This document shows positions 45,786 to 54,888 of a DNA stretch of 64,000 nucleotides, piece by piece. Source of the stretch: Gracilibacillus caseinilyticus (GTDB taxonomy: Bacteria; Bacillota; Bacilli; Bacillales; Amphibacillaceae); the NCBI RefSeq assembly GCF_022919115.1, contig NZ_CP095072.1, positions 1,550,001 through 1,614,000 on the forward strand, given 5' to 3'. Under the pieces are notes generated by a model. The model made no database searches, had not been told where the DNA came from, and saw nothing but the letters and a program-made list of their open reading frames with translations. Both the position numbers and the translations under genes were made by a program. The first letter of the stretch is position 1, and every line of letters starts with the position of its first letter.

Positions 45786-46865
45786 ATGAAACGAGTACAC
45801 AATTTTTCAGCTGGTCCATCAATGCTGCCGTTAGCCGTATTAGAAAAAGCACAAGCAGAGCTGCCGGATTATCAAGGGTCTGGAATGTCAGTCATGGAGC
45901 TTAGTCATCGCTCTGGACTTTTCACAGATATTATTACAAATGCTGAAAAGCTTTTGCGTGAATTAATGAATATTCCTGATAATTATAAAGTGTTATTTGT
46001 TCAAGGGGGGGCATCCCAGCAATTCGCTGCTGTACCTCTTAATTTAATGAAAAATGGTAAAGCGGATTTTGTTAACACAGGATCTTGGTCCAAAAAGGCA
46101 ATTAAAGAAGCAAAGAAATATCTCGATGTAAACGTGATTGCCTCATCAGAGGATGATAATTTCACTTATATTCCTGCTATTCATAAAGATATGATTGATC
46201 CGGAAGCGGATTATGTTCACATTACAACGAATAACACGATTGAAGGTACCGCATTCCATGAGATTCCGGATACCGGAAATGTACCGTTGGTAGCAGACAT
46301 GTCTTCTAATATTTTATCTGAAGAAATCGATGTATCTAAGTTCGGATTGATTTATGCAGGTGCCCAAAAAAATATTGGTCCAGCAGGCTTAACTGTCGTA
46401 ATTGTGCGTGACGATTTAATTGGAAATGCTGCACCACAATGTCCGACCATGCTTGATTATCAAACACATAGTGACAGTGACTCACTTTATAATACACCGC
46501 CTACCTATGGTATTTATATTGCCAAGCTAGTTTTTGAATGGTTAAAAGATTTAGGTGGATTACAAGCAATGCAGGCAAGGAATGAGAAGAAAGCAGCCAT
46601 GTTGTATGATTATATTGCTGCTTCTGATTTTTATAGCTCACCTGTAAAAGAAGAAAGTCGTTCGATCATGAATATTCCATTCATCATTCCTGGACGAGAT
46701 CTCGATGGCGAATTCGTGAAAGCAGCTCAGCAGGAAGGGTTAGAAACATTAAAGGGACATCGCTCCGTCGGTGGTATGCGCGCAAGTATTTATAACGCAA
46801 TGCCAGTGGAAGGCGTCGAAGATTTAATTGCGTTCATGAAGAAATTTGCGGCAGATCATCAGTAG
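45786..46865 (+). CDS. serC: Phosphoserine aminotransferase
   Basis: PLP enzyme converting 3-phosphohydroxypyruvate to phosphoserine (359 residues, normal length). It begins with the family signature [19 protein letters not shown]; the PLP Lys is in [13 protein letters not shown], and [15 protein letters not shown] is at the C-terminus. GAGGAGTG precedes the ATG. Expression is probably gated by the ZTP riboswitch. Confidence 0.96.
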   Translation: MKRVHNFSAGPSMLPLAVLEKAQAELPDYQGSGMSVMELSHRSGLFTDIITNAEKLLRELMNIPDNYKVLFVQGGASQQFAAVPLNLMKNGKADFVNTGSWSKKAIKEAKKYLDVNVIASSEDDNFTYIPAIHKDMIDPEADYVHITTNNTIEGTAFHEIPDTGNVPLVADMSSNILSEEIDVSKFGLIYAGAQKNIGPAGLTVVIVRDDLIGNAAPQCPTMLDYQTHSDSDSLYNTPPTYGIYIAKLVFEWLKDLGGLQAMQARNEKKAAMLYDYIAASDFYSSPVKEESRSIMNIPFIIPGRDLDGEFVKAAQQEGLETLKGHRSVGGMRASIYNAMPVEGVEDLIAFMKKFAADHQ

Positions 46866-46886
46866 ACTTTATATGTAACAAACAAG

Positions 46887-46916
46887 AATGCCCGGCTATA
46901 AAATCCGGGCATTTTC
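46887..46916 (+). terminator. Rho-independent terminator after serC
   Basis: Stem AATGCCCGG/CCGGGCATT, then TTCGTTTT. Confidence 0.85.
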
Positions 46917-46989
46917 GTTTTATGAGCAAAGAATGTATATAAGTACAGTCATAGAAAGTAATCATGCTGGAACATGAAGATGGGTTCTC

Positions 46990-47526
46990 TTAACTTTTAT
47001 GTTTCGTAGGCCATTCATTCTCGAGAATACTCATTTCCCACAAGCTCCAGTACTCGTTTCCGATTTTGCGAGCGTCTCTGTGTAGCCCTTCTTTTATAAA
47101 GCCTGCCTTTTCATAACAGGCAATGGCGGAGGAATTAAAGGAAAAGACGCCGAGGCTGACCCTGTGTAAATGCAATTCAGTAAATGCTATCGTAAGAATT
47201 TCGGTTATGATTTGTTGTCCTATACCTTTTCCTCTTATGCCTCGATCACCAATTAATACTTTACCAATTCTTGCTGATTTATTTTCTCTGTCAACGTTTC
47301 CTAACGAAATATGTCCAATGACTTTACCCGATTCTTTGTCTTTAACACTATAAACATAAGTATGAGATTTTTCCTTGTTAGCCCCTTTTATGTAGCTTTC
47401 TAATTGTTGTTCATTAAGGGGGAACCGGAATTGTGGACCTCCCCATTGGAGTAGAAATGCTGGTGTTTCGATCCAATTGATCAGCTGTTGAAAATCGGAA
47501 CGATCGAAAAAATGTAATTCAATCAT
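46990..47526 (-). CDS. GNAT-family N-acetyltransferase (RimJ/RimL-like)
   Basis: Acetyl-CoA-dependent acetyltransferase, 178 residues. The acetyl-CoA loop is in IGDRGIRGKGIGQQII, with the C-terminal FNSSAIACYEKAGFIKEG block typical of RimJ/RimL. Acceptor unknown. Confidence 0.88.
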   Translation of the reverse strand: MIELHFFDRSDFQQLINWIETPAFLLQWGGPQFRFPLNEQQLESYIKGANKEKSHTYVYSVKDKESGKVIGHISLGNVDRENKSARIGKVLIGDRGIRGKGIGQQIITEILTIAFTELHLHRVSLGVFSFNSSAIACYEKAGFIKEGLHRDARKIGNEYWSLWEMSILENEWPTKHKS

Positions 47527-47576
47527 TTTTATGTCCCCTTTTTTTTATTACTCTTTATTTTAGTTGAGATAAACTA

Positions 47577-48074
47577 TTACCTGAATAATTGATTAATCTT
47601 ATTAACATCTTTCAATTGTTTTTGCACAAGGTTCTTTATTTCTTCTTCATTGGTAAAATCACTTAATAGCTTACCGTACCACTTTTGTAATTCTTCCTTA
47701 GTTATTTTATATTGATAGTTTTCGCCTCCAAAATCAAAAGTAACCCATTCAGCATTTTCAATTAAAGCAAATAGAAAAGTAGCATTATAAATCGCTGTTT
47801 CTTTATATTCCTTTTCTATCTCTGTTGCTTTTATTTCGTTGTAGGTAATAGTCATTCCATATGGCTCTTCCTTTGTTTGCAGAGAAATTTCTTTAAATTC
47901 CTTGTTGTGTTGTAAATGTTTAATGATCGAAATAACGGCGCTGTTATCACCTATTAAAGAGTTATTATATGTAAAAATATTTGATTGACTTTGTACCTCC
48001 TTATTAGTACTGCATCCAGTGAATACACAGACTGTTAAAAAGAAAATGAGAAGGTATTTTGTAGATGATTTCAT
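47577..48074 (-). CDS. Putative DUF4825-like lipoprotein
   Basis: A 165-residue lipoprotein: signal helix (YLLIFFLTVCVFTGC) with lipobox FTGC, then a domain starting FTYNNSLIGDNSAVISIIKHL, which is typical of the DUF4825 group. Surface-anchored; function unknown. Confidence 0.78.
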   Translation of the reverse strand: MKSSTKYLLIFFLTVCVFTGCSTNKEVQSQSNIFTYNNSLIGDNSAVISIIKHLQHNKEFKEISLQTKEEPYGMTITYNEIKATEIEKEYKETAIYNATFLFALIENAEWVTFDFGGENYQYKITKEELQKWYGKLLSDFTNEEEIKNLVQKQLKDVNKINQLFR

Positions 48075-48220
48075 TTGTCATCACTCCTTAAATTTGATTA
48101 GGTCCAAATGGTATTTTAATTAGAGACCATACATACATATTAACATAAAATGACAATCATGTTATTCCGATCAAAAAACAGTCAGGTTAAACAAGTACTT
48201 AAGCCCACTGTTTTTGTGGG

Positions 48221-48250
48221 TTGCTATTTTGATGAGGCTTTTGGTATAAT
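48221..48250 (+). promoter_or_regulatory. Promoter of queF
   Basis: TTGCTA, 18-bp spacer, TATAAT. A hairpin AGCCCAC/GTGGGTT (48201-48223) overlaps the -35 region. Confidence 0.65.
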
Positions 48251-48270
48251 ACATTTTTGAATAGAAAAAT

Positions 48271-48312
48271 GAGCAGTTCGCAACCATCCTGCTTAACCAA
48301 AACTAGGGGGAA
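48271..48312 (+). promoter_or_regulatory. preQ1-I riboswitch
   Basis: Short aptamer GAGCAGTTCGCAACC... with stem GCAG/CTGC, loop containing TTCGCA, then the A-rich tail TTAACCAAAACTAGGGGG, which makes the H-type pseudoknot. The tail contains the ribosome site of queF (AGGGGG), so control is likely at translation, as in the Thermoanaerobacter type. Confidence 0.85.
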
Positions 48313-48318
48313 TATCGG

Positions 48319-48726
48319 ATGTCAGAGAATTATTATTTACCACGTTCCGGTCCAATGCCGCGTCCGAGCAGTGTAGATGAAGGAAGATCAGTATTAAAGC
48401 AAGAGGCTTTTGATGCACCGAATGTACAGAATATTACTTTCCGTGCTTTGGAGTTTACAGCAGTGTGTCCGAAAACGGGACAGCCGGATTTCGGTAAGGT
48501 GGAAATTTCGTATACACCGCGTCATAAGTGTATTGAATCGAAGTCAATGAAATTTTACTTATGGTCGTTTCGTGATCATGGCGCATTTTGTGAATCATTG
48601 GCAGCACAAATCGCAGATGATATTATGTGGGCAATAGAGGCTGAAACTGTCAAAGTTACCGTTTATCAAACGGCGCGTGGGGGTATTGAATTAACTACTG
48701 AAGCGTTGAGAGAATATCAAGGATAA
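48319..48726 (+). CDS. queF: NADPH-dependent 7-cyano-7-deazaguanine reductase
   Basis: Reduces preQ0 to preQ1 in queuosine synthesis. Catalytic Cys50 lies in TAVCPKTGQPDF with Asp57 following, and the QueF motif CIESKSMKFYLWSFRDHG is complete. At 135 residues it is shorter than B. subtilis QueF (165). Preceded by a preQ1 riboswitch, which confirms the assignment. Confidence 0.93.
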   Translation: MSENYYLPRSGPMPRPSSVDEGRSVLKQEAFDAPNVQNITFRALEFTAVCPKTGQPDFGKVEISYTPRHKCIESKSMKFYLWSFRDHGAFCESLAAQIADDIMWAIEAETVKVTVYQTARGGIELTTEALREYQG

Positions 48727-48730
48727 AAAG

Positions 48731-48762
48731 AACCGGCACTTCTAGATGAAGTGCCGGTTTCA
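48731..48762. terminator. Bidirectional terminator between queF and dinB
   Basis: Twelve-bp perfect stem AACCGGCACTTC/GAAGTGCCGGTT with a five-base loop; T-rich on the minus strand (CTTTTT) and short T on the plus strand. Confidence 0.88.
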
Positions 48763-48763
48763 A

Positions 48764-49240
48764 TTAGGAGTTACTTTGCTCTTGAGTTGGTCCCATAACT
48801 CCAGGAACAGGTAAATCTGCCTGGCGAAGCAGAACCGTCATTTGTCCACGGTGATGTGTTTGATGATCAATCAATGCACGAAGCATGTTGCCGCGTGTCG
48901 TCTTGCCAGCAAAGCTTTCAAATTCTTCACTTAATTGGTCATCGGTCAAATGAGTTTCTGCTTGCTGTTGTATGTCATCTGTCATTTGTTTGTAAGCAGC
49001 AACGATTTCTTCCGCTTTTTCAGGTACTTGTTTAGGGTCACCGCCTTGTACTTTTAAACCTACGATGCTTGCAAAAAATGCTGGAGATGTTGCTAAATGC
49101 CAACCAAGCCAGCCAAGTGTGCTATGGCCTTCTACAATCGCTTGATTGAGCTTTTCATCTGATAATGACTCTAACACTTGAACCGTCCCTTGCTGAGCAT
49201 TTTTCCAATCAGCAATAAAATCAGATACCTTACGATACAT
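48764..49240 (-). CDS. DinB-family protein
   Basis: Four-helix-bundle metal protein of the DinB/YfiT superfamily (158 residues). Putative metal histidines occur in GWLGWHLATSP and in ALIDHQTHHRGQ. Roles in the family range from bacillithiol-dependent transfer to unknown. The frame allows starts at 49249 and 49246, but AGGAG spacing favours ATG 49240. Confidence 0.88.
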   Translation of the reverse strand: MYRKVSDFIADWKNAQQGTVQVLESLSDEKLNQAIVEGHSTLGWLGWHLATSPAFFASIVGLKVQGGDPKQVPEKAEEIVAAYKQMTDDIQQQAETHLTDDQLSEEFESFAGKTTRGNMLRALIDHQTHHRGQMTVLLRQADLPVPGVMGPTQEQSNS

Positions 49241-49263
49241 GTTCATCACTCCTATTAAAATAG

Positions 49264-49418
49264 TTTATCACGGCGCTAACCGTCCGTAATACCCCCACTT
49301 CAAGATTCGAGAGATAAATAAGAAGCTAAGTGGGGGATAAACGGACGATAACTTCCTGATAAGTTTTGCTAGCAATCAGTAGGGGTCAAAACCCCCACTG
49401 ATTGAAGTCTCACTTTAT
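49264..49418. repeat. 155-bp hairpin repeat family R2, copy 1
   Basis: Begins TTTATCACGGCGCTAACCG and ends GAAGTCTCACTTTAT, near-identical to 56552-56706. Two nested inverted pairs: ACCCCCACTTC with AGCTAAGTGGGGG, flanked by CGTCCGT/ACGGACG, and AATCAGTAGGGG with CCCCCACTGATT. Its right end overlaps the permease stop codon at 49415-49417. Confidence 0.92.
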
Positions 49419-50410
49419 GACTTCATCAATAAGTACACAAAATAACTTCCTCCGATTAACGAGACAATAATCCCAACCGGAATTTCTGAAGGGGAAAGAA
49501 TGTTTCTTCCTATCGTATCTGCCACCAGCAAAAGAAGAGCACCCAAAAGGGCTGATGTGATCAGCATATGATGGTGCCGCGCTCCCACTAATTTTCGTGC
49601 TAAATGAGGGATGACAAGACCAAGGAATGCTATCGCTCCTCCAACTGCCACACTGGCACCTGCGAGTGCGACGGCAATCACAAGTAAAAATATCCGCTCT
49701 TTTTCCACGTTAGTACCAAGCCCTTGGGCTGTTTCGTCTCCTAAATGCAGTGCATCTAATGTGCCCGCTTTAAAAAAAGCGATTGGCAGCAGAATTAGAA
49801 TCCAAGGAAGAAGTGCTAACGTATAGCTCCAGTCAGTGCCAGCTATGTTTCCGGTTAACCAAATTTGTGCTTTGGTAAAATCATCGGGATCCATTTTTAA
49901 TTGGAACACAATAATTAGTGCGGAAAAAGCGGCATTTATTCCAATCCCGACAAGAATTAATCGGATCGGGGATACCCCATTCTTCCATGATATCAGATAG
50001 ATTAAGGCGGCTGCCAGTACGGCGCCTCCTAGCGCTGCCAGCGGCAAGATGAAAACAGTGGACGTAAGGTTGTTTTGTGTTAAATAAATAAACAAGACTA
50101 CCGCAAATCCAGCACCACTATTAATCCCAAGGATACCAGGGTCAGCTAAATCATTGTGCGTCACCCCTTGTAAGATAGCGCCTGAAATAGCCATTCCTGC
50201 CCCAATCAGTAATGCAATCACAATACGAGGTAAGCGGAAATCAAATAAGACAAGTTGATTTTGATCCGTACCTTGTCCAATCATTGTTTTCCATACATCT
50301 ATCGGTGAAACACTCATTGTGCCGAGGTTTAAACTAAGTAAAATCGTTGCAATAAGGCCAATCGTCAATCCTAATAGCCAAAAACTCGTTCTTTTTGTCT
50401 TAGATATCAT
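49415..50410 (-). CDS. Siderophore ABC transporter permease (FecCD family), second subunit
   Basis: Membrane permease with about nine to ten helices (331 residues) of the BtuC/FecCD family: FRLPRIVIALLIGAGMAISG, GVTHNDLADPGILG and the C-terminal GLVIPHLARKLVG that docks the ATPase. Its start overlaps the stop of the preceding permease (TAATG). No ATPase gene is nearby, so a genome-encoded FhuC/YusV-like ATPase is presumably shared. The stop codon lies in the repeat R2. Confidence 0.92.
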   Translation of the reverse strand: MISKTKRTSFWLLGLTIGLIATILLSLNLGTMSVSPIDVWKTMIGQGTDQNQLVLFDFRLPRIVIALLIGAGMAISGAILQGVTHNDLADPGILGINSGAGFAVVLFIYLTQNNLTSTVFILPLAALGGAVLAAALIYLISWKNGVSPIRLILVGIGINAAFSALIIVFQLKMDPDDFTKAQIWLTGNIAGTDWSYTLALLPWILILLPIAFFKAGTLDALHLGDETAQGLGTNVEKERIFLLVIAVALAGASVAVGGAIAFLGLVIPHLARKLVGARHHHMLITSALLGALLLLVADTIGRNILSPSEIPVGIIVSLIGGSYFVYLLMKS

Positions 50411-51435
50411 TACATTCCTCTCCCTTCACGTCTAGCAAGATAGAGGAAGAAGGGTACCCCTACTAACGCTGTCATTGTACCAACAGGAGTTTCAAAAGGT
50501 GGATTGACCATGCGGGAGGCTGTATCTGCTAAAACGAGCAAGAGAGCACCCAAAACAGCTGCAGCGGGTATAATCCACTGATATTTTACTCCGACTAGAA
50601 ACCGAGTAATGTGCGGGATGACAAGTCCGATAAAGCCAACCGTTCCAGCCACTGATACAGCAGCACCAGTTAATAAAAGTACGACAATGGTGGCAACTGT
50701 TTTGGTTAAAACGGTTCGTTGCCCAAGTCCTCTTGCTACATCCTCACCTAAATTTAATACGGTGATAGATTTCGATAATAACAATGCAAGGATAAGGCCT
50801 ATAATGACGATAGGAGCTAATAATTTCACATGTACCCATTGGACACTTGCAACGCCTCCTGCGTACCAAAAGCTCATATCCTTTGCAATATTAAAATGAA
50901 TCGCAATTCCGGAAGAAAGCGCGCTTAACATCGAGGTTACTGCTGTTCCTGCTAACGCCAATTTTACTGGTGTAAGGCCACTTTTAGAAATTGTTCCAAC
51001 ACCAAAAACGATTCCAGCACCTAAACCAGCCCCAGCAAAAGCCCAAATGGCAAGAGAAATAGTGGTGACCTGTGAGGAAACAGCCATTGCTACTGCAATC
51101 ATAAAGCTGGCCCCTGCTGTTACTCCCATGATAGAAGGGGAGGCCAAGGCGTTTCTTGTCATTCCTTGCATAATCGCACCCGAAACAGCAAGTGATGCTC
51201 CGACAAGTGCCGCTGCTAAGCCACGTGGGATACGCAAATTTCGTATTATTTGGTGTGCAGTCAGAGAGGGGTCGAATTGTGTCAAACTTTGCCATATTGT
51301 AGGCAGGTCAATATCTGCTGCACCGTATATTATCGAAAGAATCATAGCGGCAAGAAGAAGTATAATTCCCCCGAAAATGATCAATAATGCTATAAAAGAT
51401 CTTGATTGTATTTGTTTATCTGTTCGAATTGCCAT
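50410..51435 (-). CDS. Siderophore ABC transporter permease (FecCD family), first subunit
   Basis: Partner permease, 341 residues, with IRNLRIPRGLAAALVGASLAVSG, GMTRNALASPSIMG and GFIGLVIPHITRFLVG. The open frame extends to 51474, but AAGGAG before ATG 51435 fits best. Divergent from the binding-protein gene; both have Fur-like boxes. Confidence 0.92.
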   Translation of the reverse strand: MAIRTDKQIQSRSFIALLIIFGGIILLLAAMILSIIYGAADIDLPTIWQSLTQFDPSLTAHQIIRNLRIPRGLAAALVGASLAVSGAIMQGMTRNALASPSIMGVTAGASFMIAVAMAVSSQVTTISLAIWAFAGAGLGAGIVFGVGTISKSGLTPVKLALAGTAVTSMLSALSSGIAIHFNIAKDMSFWYAGGVASVQWVHVKLLAPIVIIGLILALLLSKSITVLNLGEDVARGLGQRTVLTKTVATIVVLLLTGAAVSVAGTVGFIGLVIPHITRFLVGVKYQWIIPAAAVLGALLLVLADTASRMVNPPFETPVGTMTALVGVPFFLYLARREGRGM

Positions 51436-51459
51436 CGAATAATACTCCTTACTAATAGT

Positions 51460-51478
51460 GAGAACTGTTATCATTCTA
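51460..51478 (-). promoter_or_regulatory. Fur box upstream of the permease operon
   Basis: Minus-strand sequence containing GAATGATAACAGTTCTC matches 13 of 19 positions of the Fur consensus. Iron-dependent repression is inferred. Confidence 0.6.
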
Positions 51479-51548
51479 GTATAAGGGAAAAAGAAAAGGA
51501 ATGGTAGTAGAAGATAATATATATGTTTTTTATATTTTTCTTGTAATT

Positions 51549-51567
51549 GAAAATGAAAATTGTTATC
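51549..51567 (+). promoter_or_regulatory. Fur box upstream of the binding-protein gene
   Basis: GAAAATGAAAATTGTTATC matches 15 of 19 positions of the Fur consensus GATAATGATAATCATTATC. Confidence 0.8.
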
Positions 51568-51618
51568 ATTTAAAATAGTGTTTTATGCTACATAGTATGA
51601 AGGAGGATGTATGTCAAC

Positions 51619-52611
51619 ATGGAAAAGCTAAAAAACAAATGGCTTGTTTTATTAATAGCTGCTTTATTAGTATTCTTAGCAGCATGTGGTAGTGAAGAGG
51701 ATGATAGTGCAACAGATTCATCTGATGATTCCAATACGGAGGAATCCAATACAGAAGAATCTGAATCAGATACAAGAACAGTTACAGATGCGATGGGACA
51801 TGAAGTAGAGATTCCGGCAAATCCTGAGCGCGTTATTGCATCTTACTTAGAGGATTACCTGGTGGCATTAGGTATTACGCCTGTAGCACAATGGTCTGTA
51901 AGAGATGGATCAGATGTACAAGGTTATTTACAAGGTGATTTGGGTGATGTACCTACAATTCCAAGTGAATTACCATATGAAGCGGTAACTTCTTTCGAGC
52001 CAGACCTACTGCTCATGGACTCAGCGAGCATGGTAGAAGATAATAAATACGAGCAATATAATAAAATTGCGCCAACATTTGTTGTCGGTTCAGAAGAAAA
52101 CAATGACTGGCGTGAAGAATTGAAAACAATCGGTACCGTTTTTGGTATGGAAGAGAAAGCAAATGAAGTATTAGACGAGTATGAAGCAAAAGCAGCAGAC
52201 GCAAAAGAACAGATTCAATCTGCTCTTGGTGATGAAAGTGTTGCGGCATTATGGCTATTCGCGGATACGTTCTACATTGTAAGTGAAAACTTATCTAGTG
52301 GAGATTTATTATATAATGATTTAGGGTTAACTGCTCCAGATGTAGTATCAGAAATTTCTGAGTCTACAACAGCAAACTGGTCTGAAATTTCTCTTGAGAA
52401 ACTAGCAGAACTAAAAGCTGATCATATCTTTTTGATTAACAGTCAGCAAGAAGAAGGATCTGCCATGTTAGAAGAGTCAATCTGGCAGAACATTCCCGCT
52501 GTAAAAAATGGTAGTGTATATGAATTCAGCCGAGAATCAAGCTGGTTATATACCGGGCCGATTGCTAACAGTCATATGATTGATGACGCGTTAGAAAATT
52601 TAGTTGAATAA
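51619..52611 (+). CDS. Iron-siderophore-binding lipoprotein
   Basis: Class III solute-binding protein (330 residues) delivering ferric siderophore to the divergent permeases. Signal and lipobox LAAC (Cys near 23), a Ser/Asp/Glu linker, then the domain TVTDAMGHEVEIPANPERVIASYLEDYLVALG; ends in IWQNIPAVKNGSVYEF. Resembles YfiY/FhuD-like binding proteins. The frame opens at ATG 51607, which abuts the AGGAGG; ATG 51619 fits better although 12 bases away. Confidence 0.9.
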   Translation: MEKLKNKWLVLLIAALLVFLAACGSEEDDSATDSSDDSNTEESNTEESESDTRTVTDAMGHEVEIPANPERVIASYLEDYLVALGITPVAQWSVRDGSDVQGYLQGDLGDVPTIPSELPYEAVTSFEPDLLLMDSASMVEDNKYEQYNKIAPTFVVGSEENNDWREELKTIGTVFGMEEKANEVLDEYEAKAADAKEQIQSALGDESVAALWLFADTFYIVSENLSSGDLLYNDLGLTAPDVVSEISESTTANWSEISLEKLAELKADHIFLINSQQEEGSAMLEESIWQNIPAVKNGSVYEFSRESSWLYTGPIANSHMIDDALENLVE

Positions 52612-52612
52612 T

Positions 52613-52650
52613 AAAAAAGCCGCTGTCTCCTTGAAGGCAGCGGCTTTTTT
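52613..52650 (+). terminator. Rho-independent terminator after the siderophore-binding protein
   Basis: Stem AAAAAAGCCGCTG/CAGCGGCTTTTTT. Confidence 0.92.
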
Positions 52651-52723
52651 GAAAAGTATTGTTACAGTCATCGTTAATTAAATAGAATAGAGAATTGTGT
52701 TCAAGATTCATAAAGGATGGGTT

Positions 52724-53306
52724 CTTATAATACGGATTATGTTAACTAGCGTTGAATCATATTGAAATCTAGTTAGAGGTATAATGCCGCTCCGGCCAAC
52801 CACTTCGCGTCCTGCGGGGCACGGCTGAAGCTAGGCTACTACACGAATTACTTCTTTTGCTGCCTTGCACCGAGGAAGCTTACTTCGAAGCGATGCTTGT
52901 AGACACAGGTGCAGACTTTGTGGATCTTCAGCACCTGCACGTCCCGCGGGAGTCTACGTGATTGGCCTGCGCTAGGATTTGTACTCTACAACTTTAGGAA
53001 TTGCTAGCATATTGATTTCCATAAATAACAGCATTTGAATAACATAATGCCTAGAACCACTGCTTTTAGCTGTCCTATAAGTTGTAGCACTTCCCTTAAG
53101 CGTAGGAAATATGCGGAGACTCCCGTGGGATCAGCACGAGCTGAAGATCCACTTAGGAAAGAAAAGAATTTTCTTTCCTAAGTTAGCTGAAGCCGTGCCC
53201 CACAGGACGCGGAGCATATTTCCGGAGCTTTGCTACGCATTTATTAACTATCAAAATTACCACATCTTATTACAGTTCTACTTTACATAATCCGTATTAT
53301 AGGTAG
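52724..53306. repeat. Fold-back repeat family R1, copy E (about 585 bp)
   Basis: Left end CTTATAATACGGATTATGT, right end ACATAATCCGTATTATAGG. Long inverted arms: CGCGTCCTGCGGGGCACGGC near the left and GCCGTGCCCCACAGGACGCG near the right. It occupies the 760-bp gap between the siderophore and membrane-protein genes; nothing else is seen there. Confidence 0.9.
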
Positions 53307-53373
53307 CTATATACTTCAGTTAGGTAGGAATTTATCAATGATTCAACAAAAGCTCGGTCAGCGGAAAACTGGC

Positions 53374-54726
53374 TTATATACATATATAAGCCAACAATAT
53401 TCCAAGTGCACCGAATACCGCCGAGTAAATCAAATTGTAATAAGTGATATAATACGGACTTTGCTTCAGGCTCATGGATGTAATGGTGACGACCAGGCCA
53501 TAAGTTCCGATTGGTACTGTAGATACACCGCCAATAATTAAGCTGACAGCAAGACTTAACGGACTGAGAATATCCATTAGCATCGTACTTATTCCGCTCA
53601 AAATCCCCATTGTTGCGACAGGATGGACGCCGAACATACTTAAAATAACAAACAAGAGTTGGATCATGATTAAAATCAAAATTGGATAATCGGATACATA
53701 AATAATCGGGTCCTGCAGCATCAATAAAGCGGGTGATTCGTTCAAGGTATTGGTAAAAAGAGCAAGTGTGATAAATAGCACCACGAAATTATCCATATGA
53801 TTAACGCTGTTTTTCCATCGATTCCATCCGATAGTCCAGAAGCTTTGCCATCTGCCAATTACAAGTGCCCATAAAGAGGCAAAAGGAAAAACGAGTAAGG
53901 TAACTGAGACGATAAATTCCACGTCAAAAATAGTCCCTATTAAAATAACGAGTAATAAAAAAGAACATAAAGCAACCACTAATTGAAAAATTTTTGACCG
54001 ATTTTGACCGTTTTGCTTTCCGACGTTTGCTTGCTCTTGGACTGGATAAGCATATTTTTTGAAATAAAGTCTTCCCCATACACTGTCTAATACATACATC
54101 ACAATGGTGATCAACACCATTAACGGCATCAAAGTCGTATAGCTTACCCCTGTGATAAAAATCCCCATAGCTAGCAATACCTCTAAAGGACTCCAGGGTA
54201 ATGCCAATGAATAGCCTCTTAAAGTTGTCATCATAATAAACTTATTAGCAGTCTTTTTTACTACGGGCTTCAAGTTATCCACTAATACATCTTGTGCAAT
54301 GGTAGCAGAAGATACATTTAAGAATGCGGTTAAAGACATCATAGTAGTCGTACTTCTTTGATAAAGCTGTCCTAAATCTTTGACGTTCCCTCTTAATAAG
54401 TGCTGCATTAACCGATCGTAACGGCCAGCAGTTACGATACTGTTCATCCATGGCAAAACAGCCAGAAGTGTTAATAGCGACAGGTTATCCCCAAGCAAGG
54501 GAATCACTTGATTGACCGATAAATCAGCTGAAAAATACAAGGCTATGCCCGCAACTGTAAAGAAAACGCCAAGTATTTGAAATAACCTTGATGCTCTTTT
54601 GAAGCTGATCAAAAGCATAATGAAGGAAAGTACGCCTAAACAATAGGCAAGAATATCACTCGGGAAAAAGATAGAAAAGATATGTAATGTAAAAACAGCT
54701 GTTAAAAACAAAAATAAATATGGCAT
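53374..54726 (-). CDS. Polytopic membrane protein, ion-transporter-superfamily-like
   Basis: A 450-residue protein with about eleven membrane helices in two halves. The second half contains FGVHPVATMGILSGI and SLIIGGVSTVPIGTYGLVVT, a re-entrant-loop pattern that recalls dicarboxylate or arsenite-type (IT superfamily) carriers, but I do not recognise the family. Ribosome site AAGAAGGG favours ATG 54726 over 54744. Divergent from the fructose operon, sharing about 160 bp of control region. Substrate unknown. Confidence 0.72.
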   Translation of the reverse strand: MPYLFLFLTAVFTLHIFSIFFPSDILAYCLGVLSFIMLLISFKRASRLFQILGVFFTVAGIALYFSADLSVNQVIPLLGDNLSLLTLLAVLPWMNSIVTAGRYDRLMQHLLRGNVKDLGQLYQRSTTTMMSLTAFLNVSSATIAQDVLVDNLKPVVKKTANKFIMMTTLRGYSLALPWSPLEVLLAMGIFITGVSYTTLMPLMVLITIVMYVLDSVWGRLYFKKYAYPVQEQANVGKQNGQNRSKIFQLVVALCSFLLLVILIGTIFDVEFIVSVTLLVFPFASLWALVIGRWQSFWTIGWNRWKNSVNHMDNFVVLFITLALFTNTLNESPALLMLQDPIIYVSDYPILILIMIQLLFVILSMFGVHPVATMGILSGISTMLMDILSPLSLAVSLIIGGVSTVPIGTYGLVVTITSMSLKQSPYYITYYNLIYSAVFGALGILLAYICI

Positions 54727-54786
54727 AGTAGCCCTTCTTTCCATTTAATCTCTAGTTAGCATAACATAATTTACCTGCATACGATT

Positions 54787-54855
54787 GATTGTTTTTGATC
54801 GAAAGTGATTGACAATGACTGTTTTTGGTTGTATATTGAGTGTAAGCGATTAACA
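54787..54855 (+). promoter_or_regulatory. fruRKA promoter with FruR direct repeats and cre-like site
   Basis: TTGACA (54809-54814), 17-bp spacer, TATATT (54832-54837). Two direct repeats, GATTGTTTTTGATCG (54787-54801) and GACTGTTTTTGGTTG (54817-54831), lie 30 bp apart, on the same helix face, overlapping the promoter. TGTAAGCGATTAACA at 54841-54855 is a near-match to the CcpA cre consensus just past the -10. Confidence 0.75.
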
Positions 54856-54888
54856 AATAAGTGATTTTACAGATAAAGGATGATCCAT

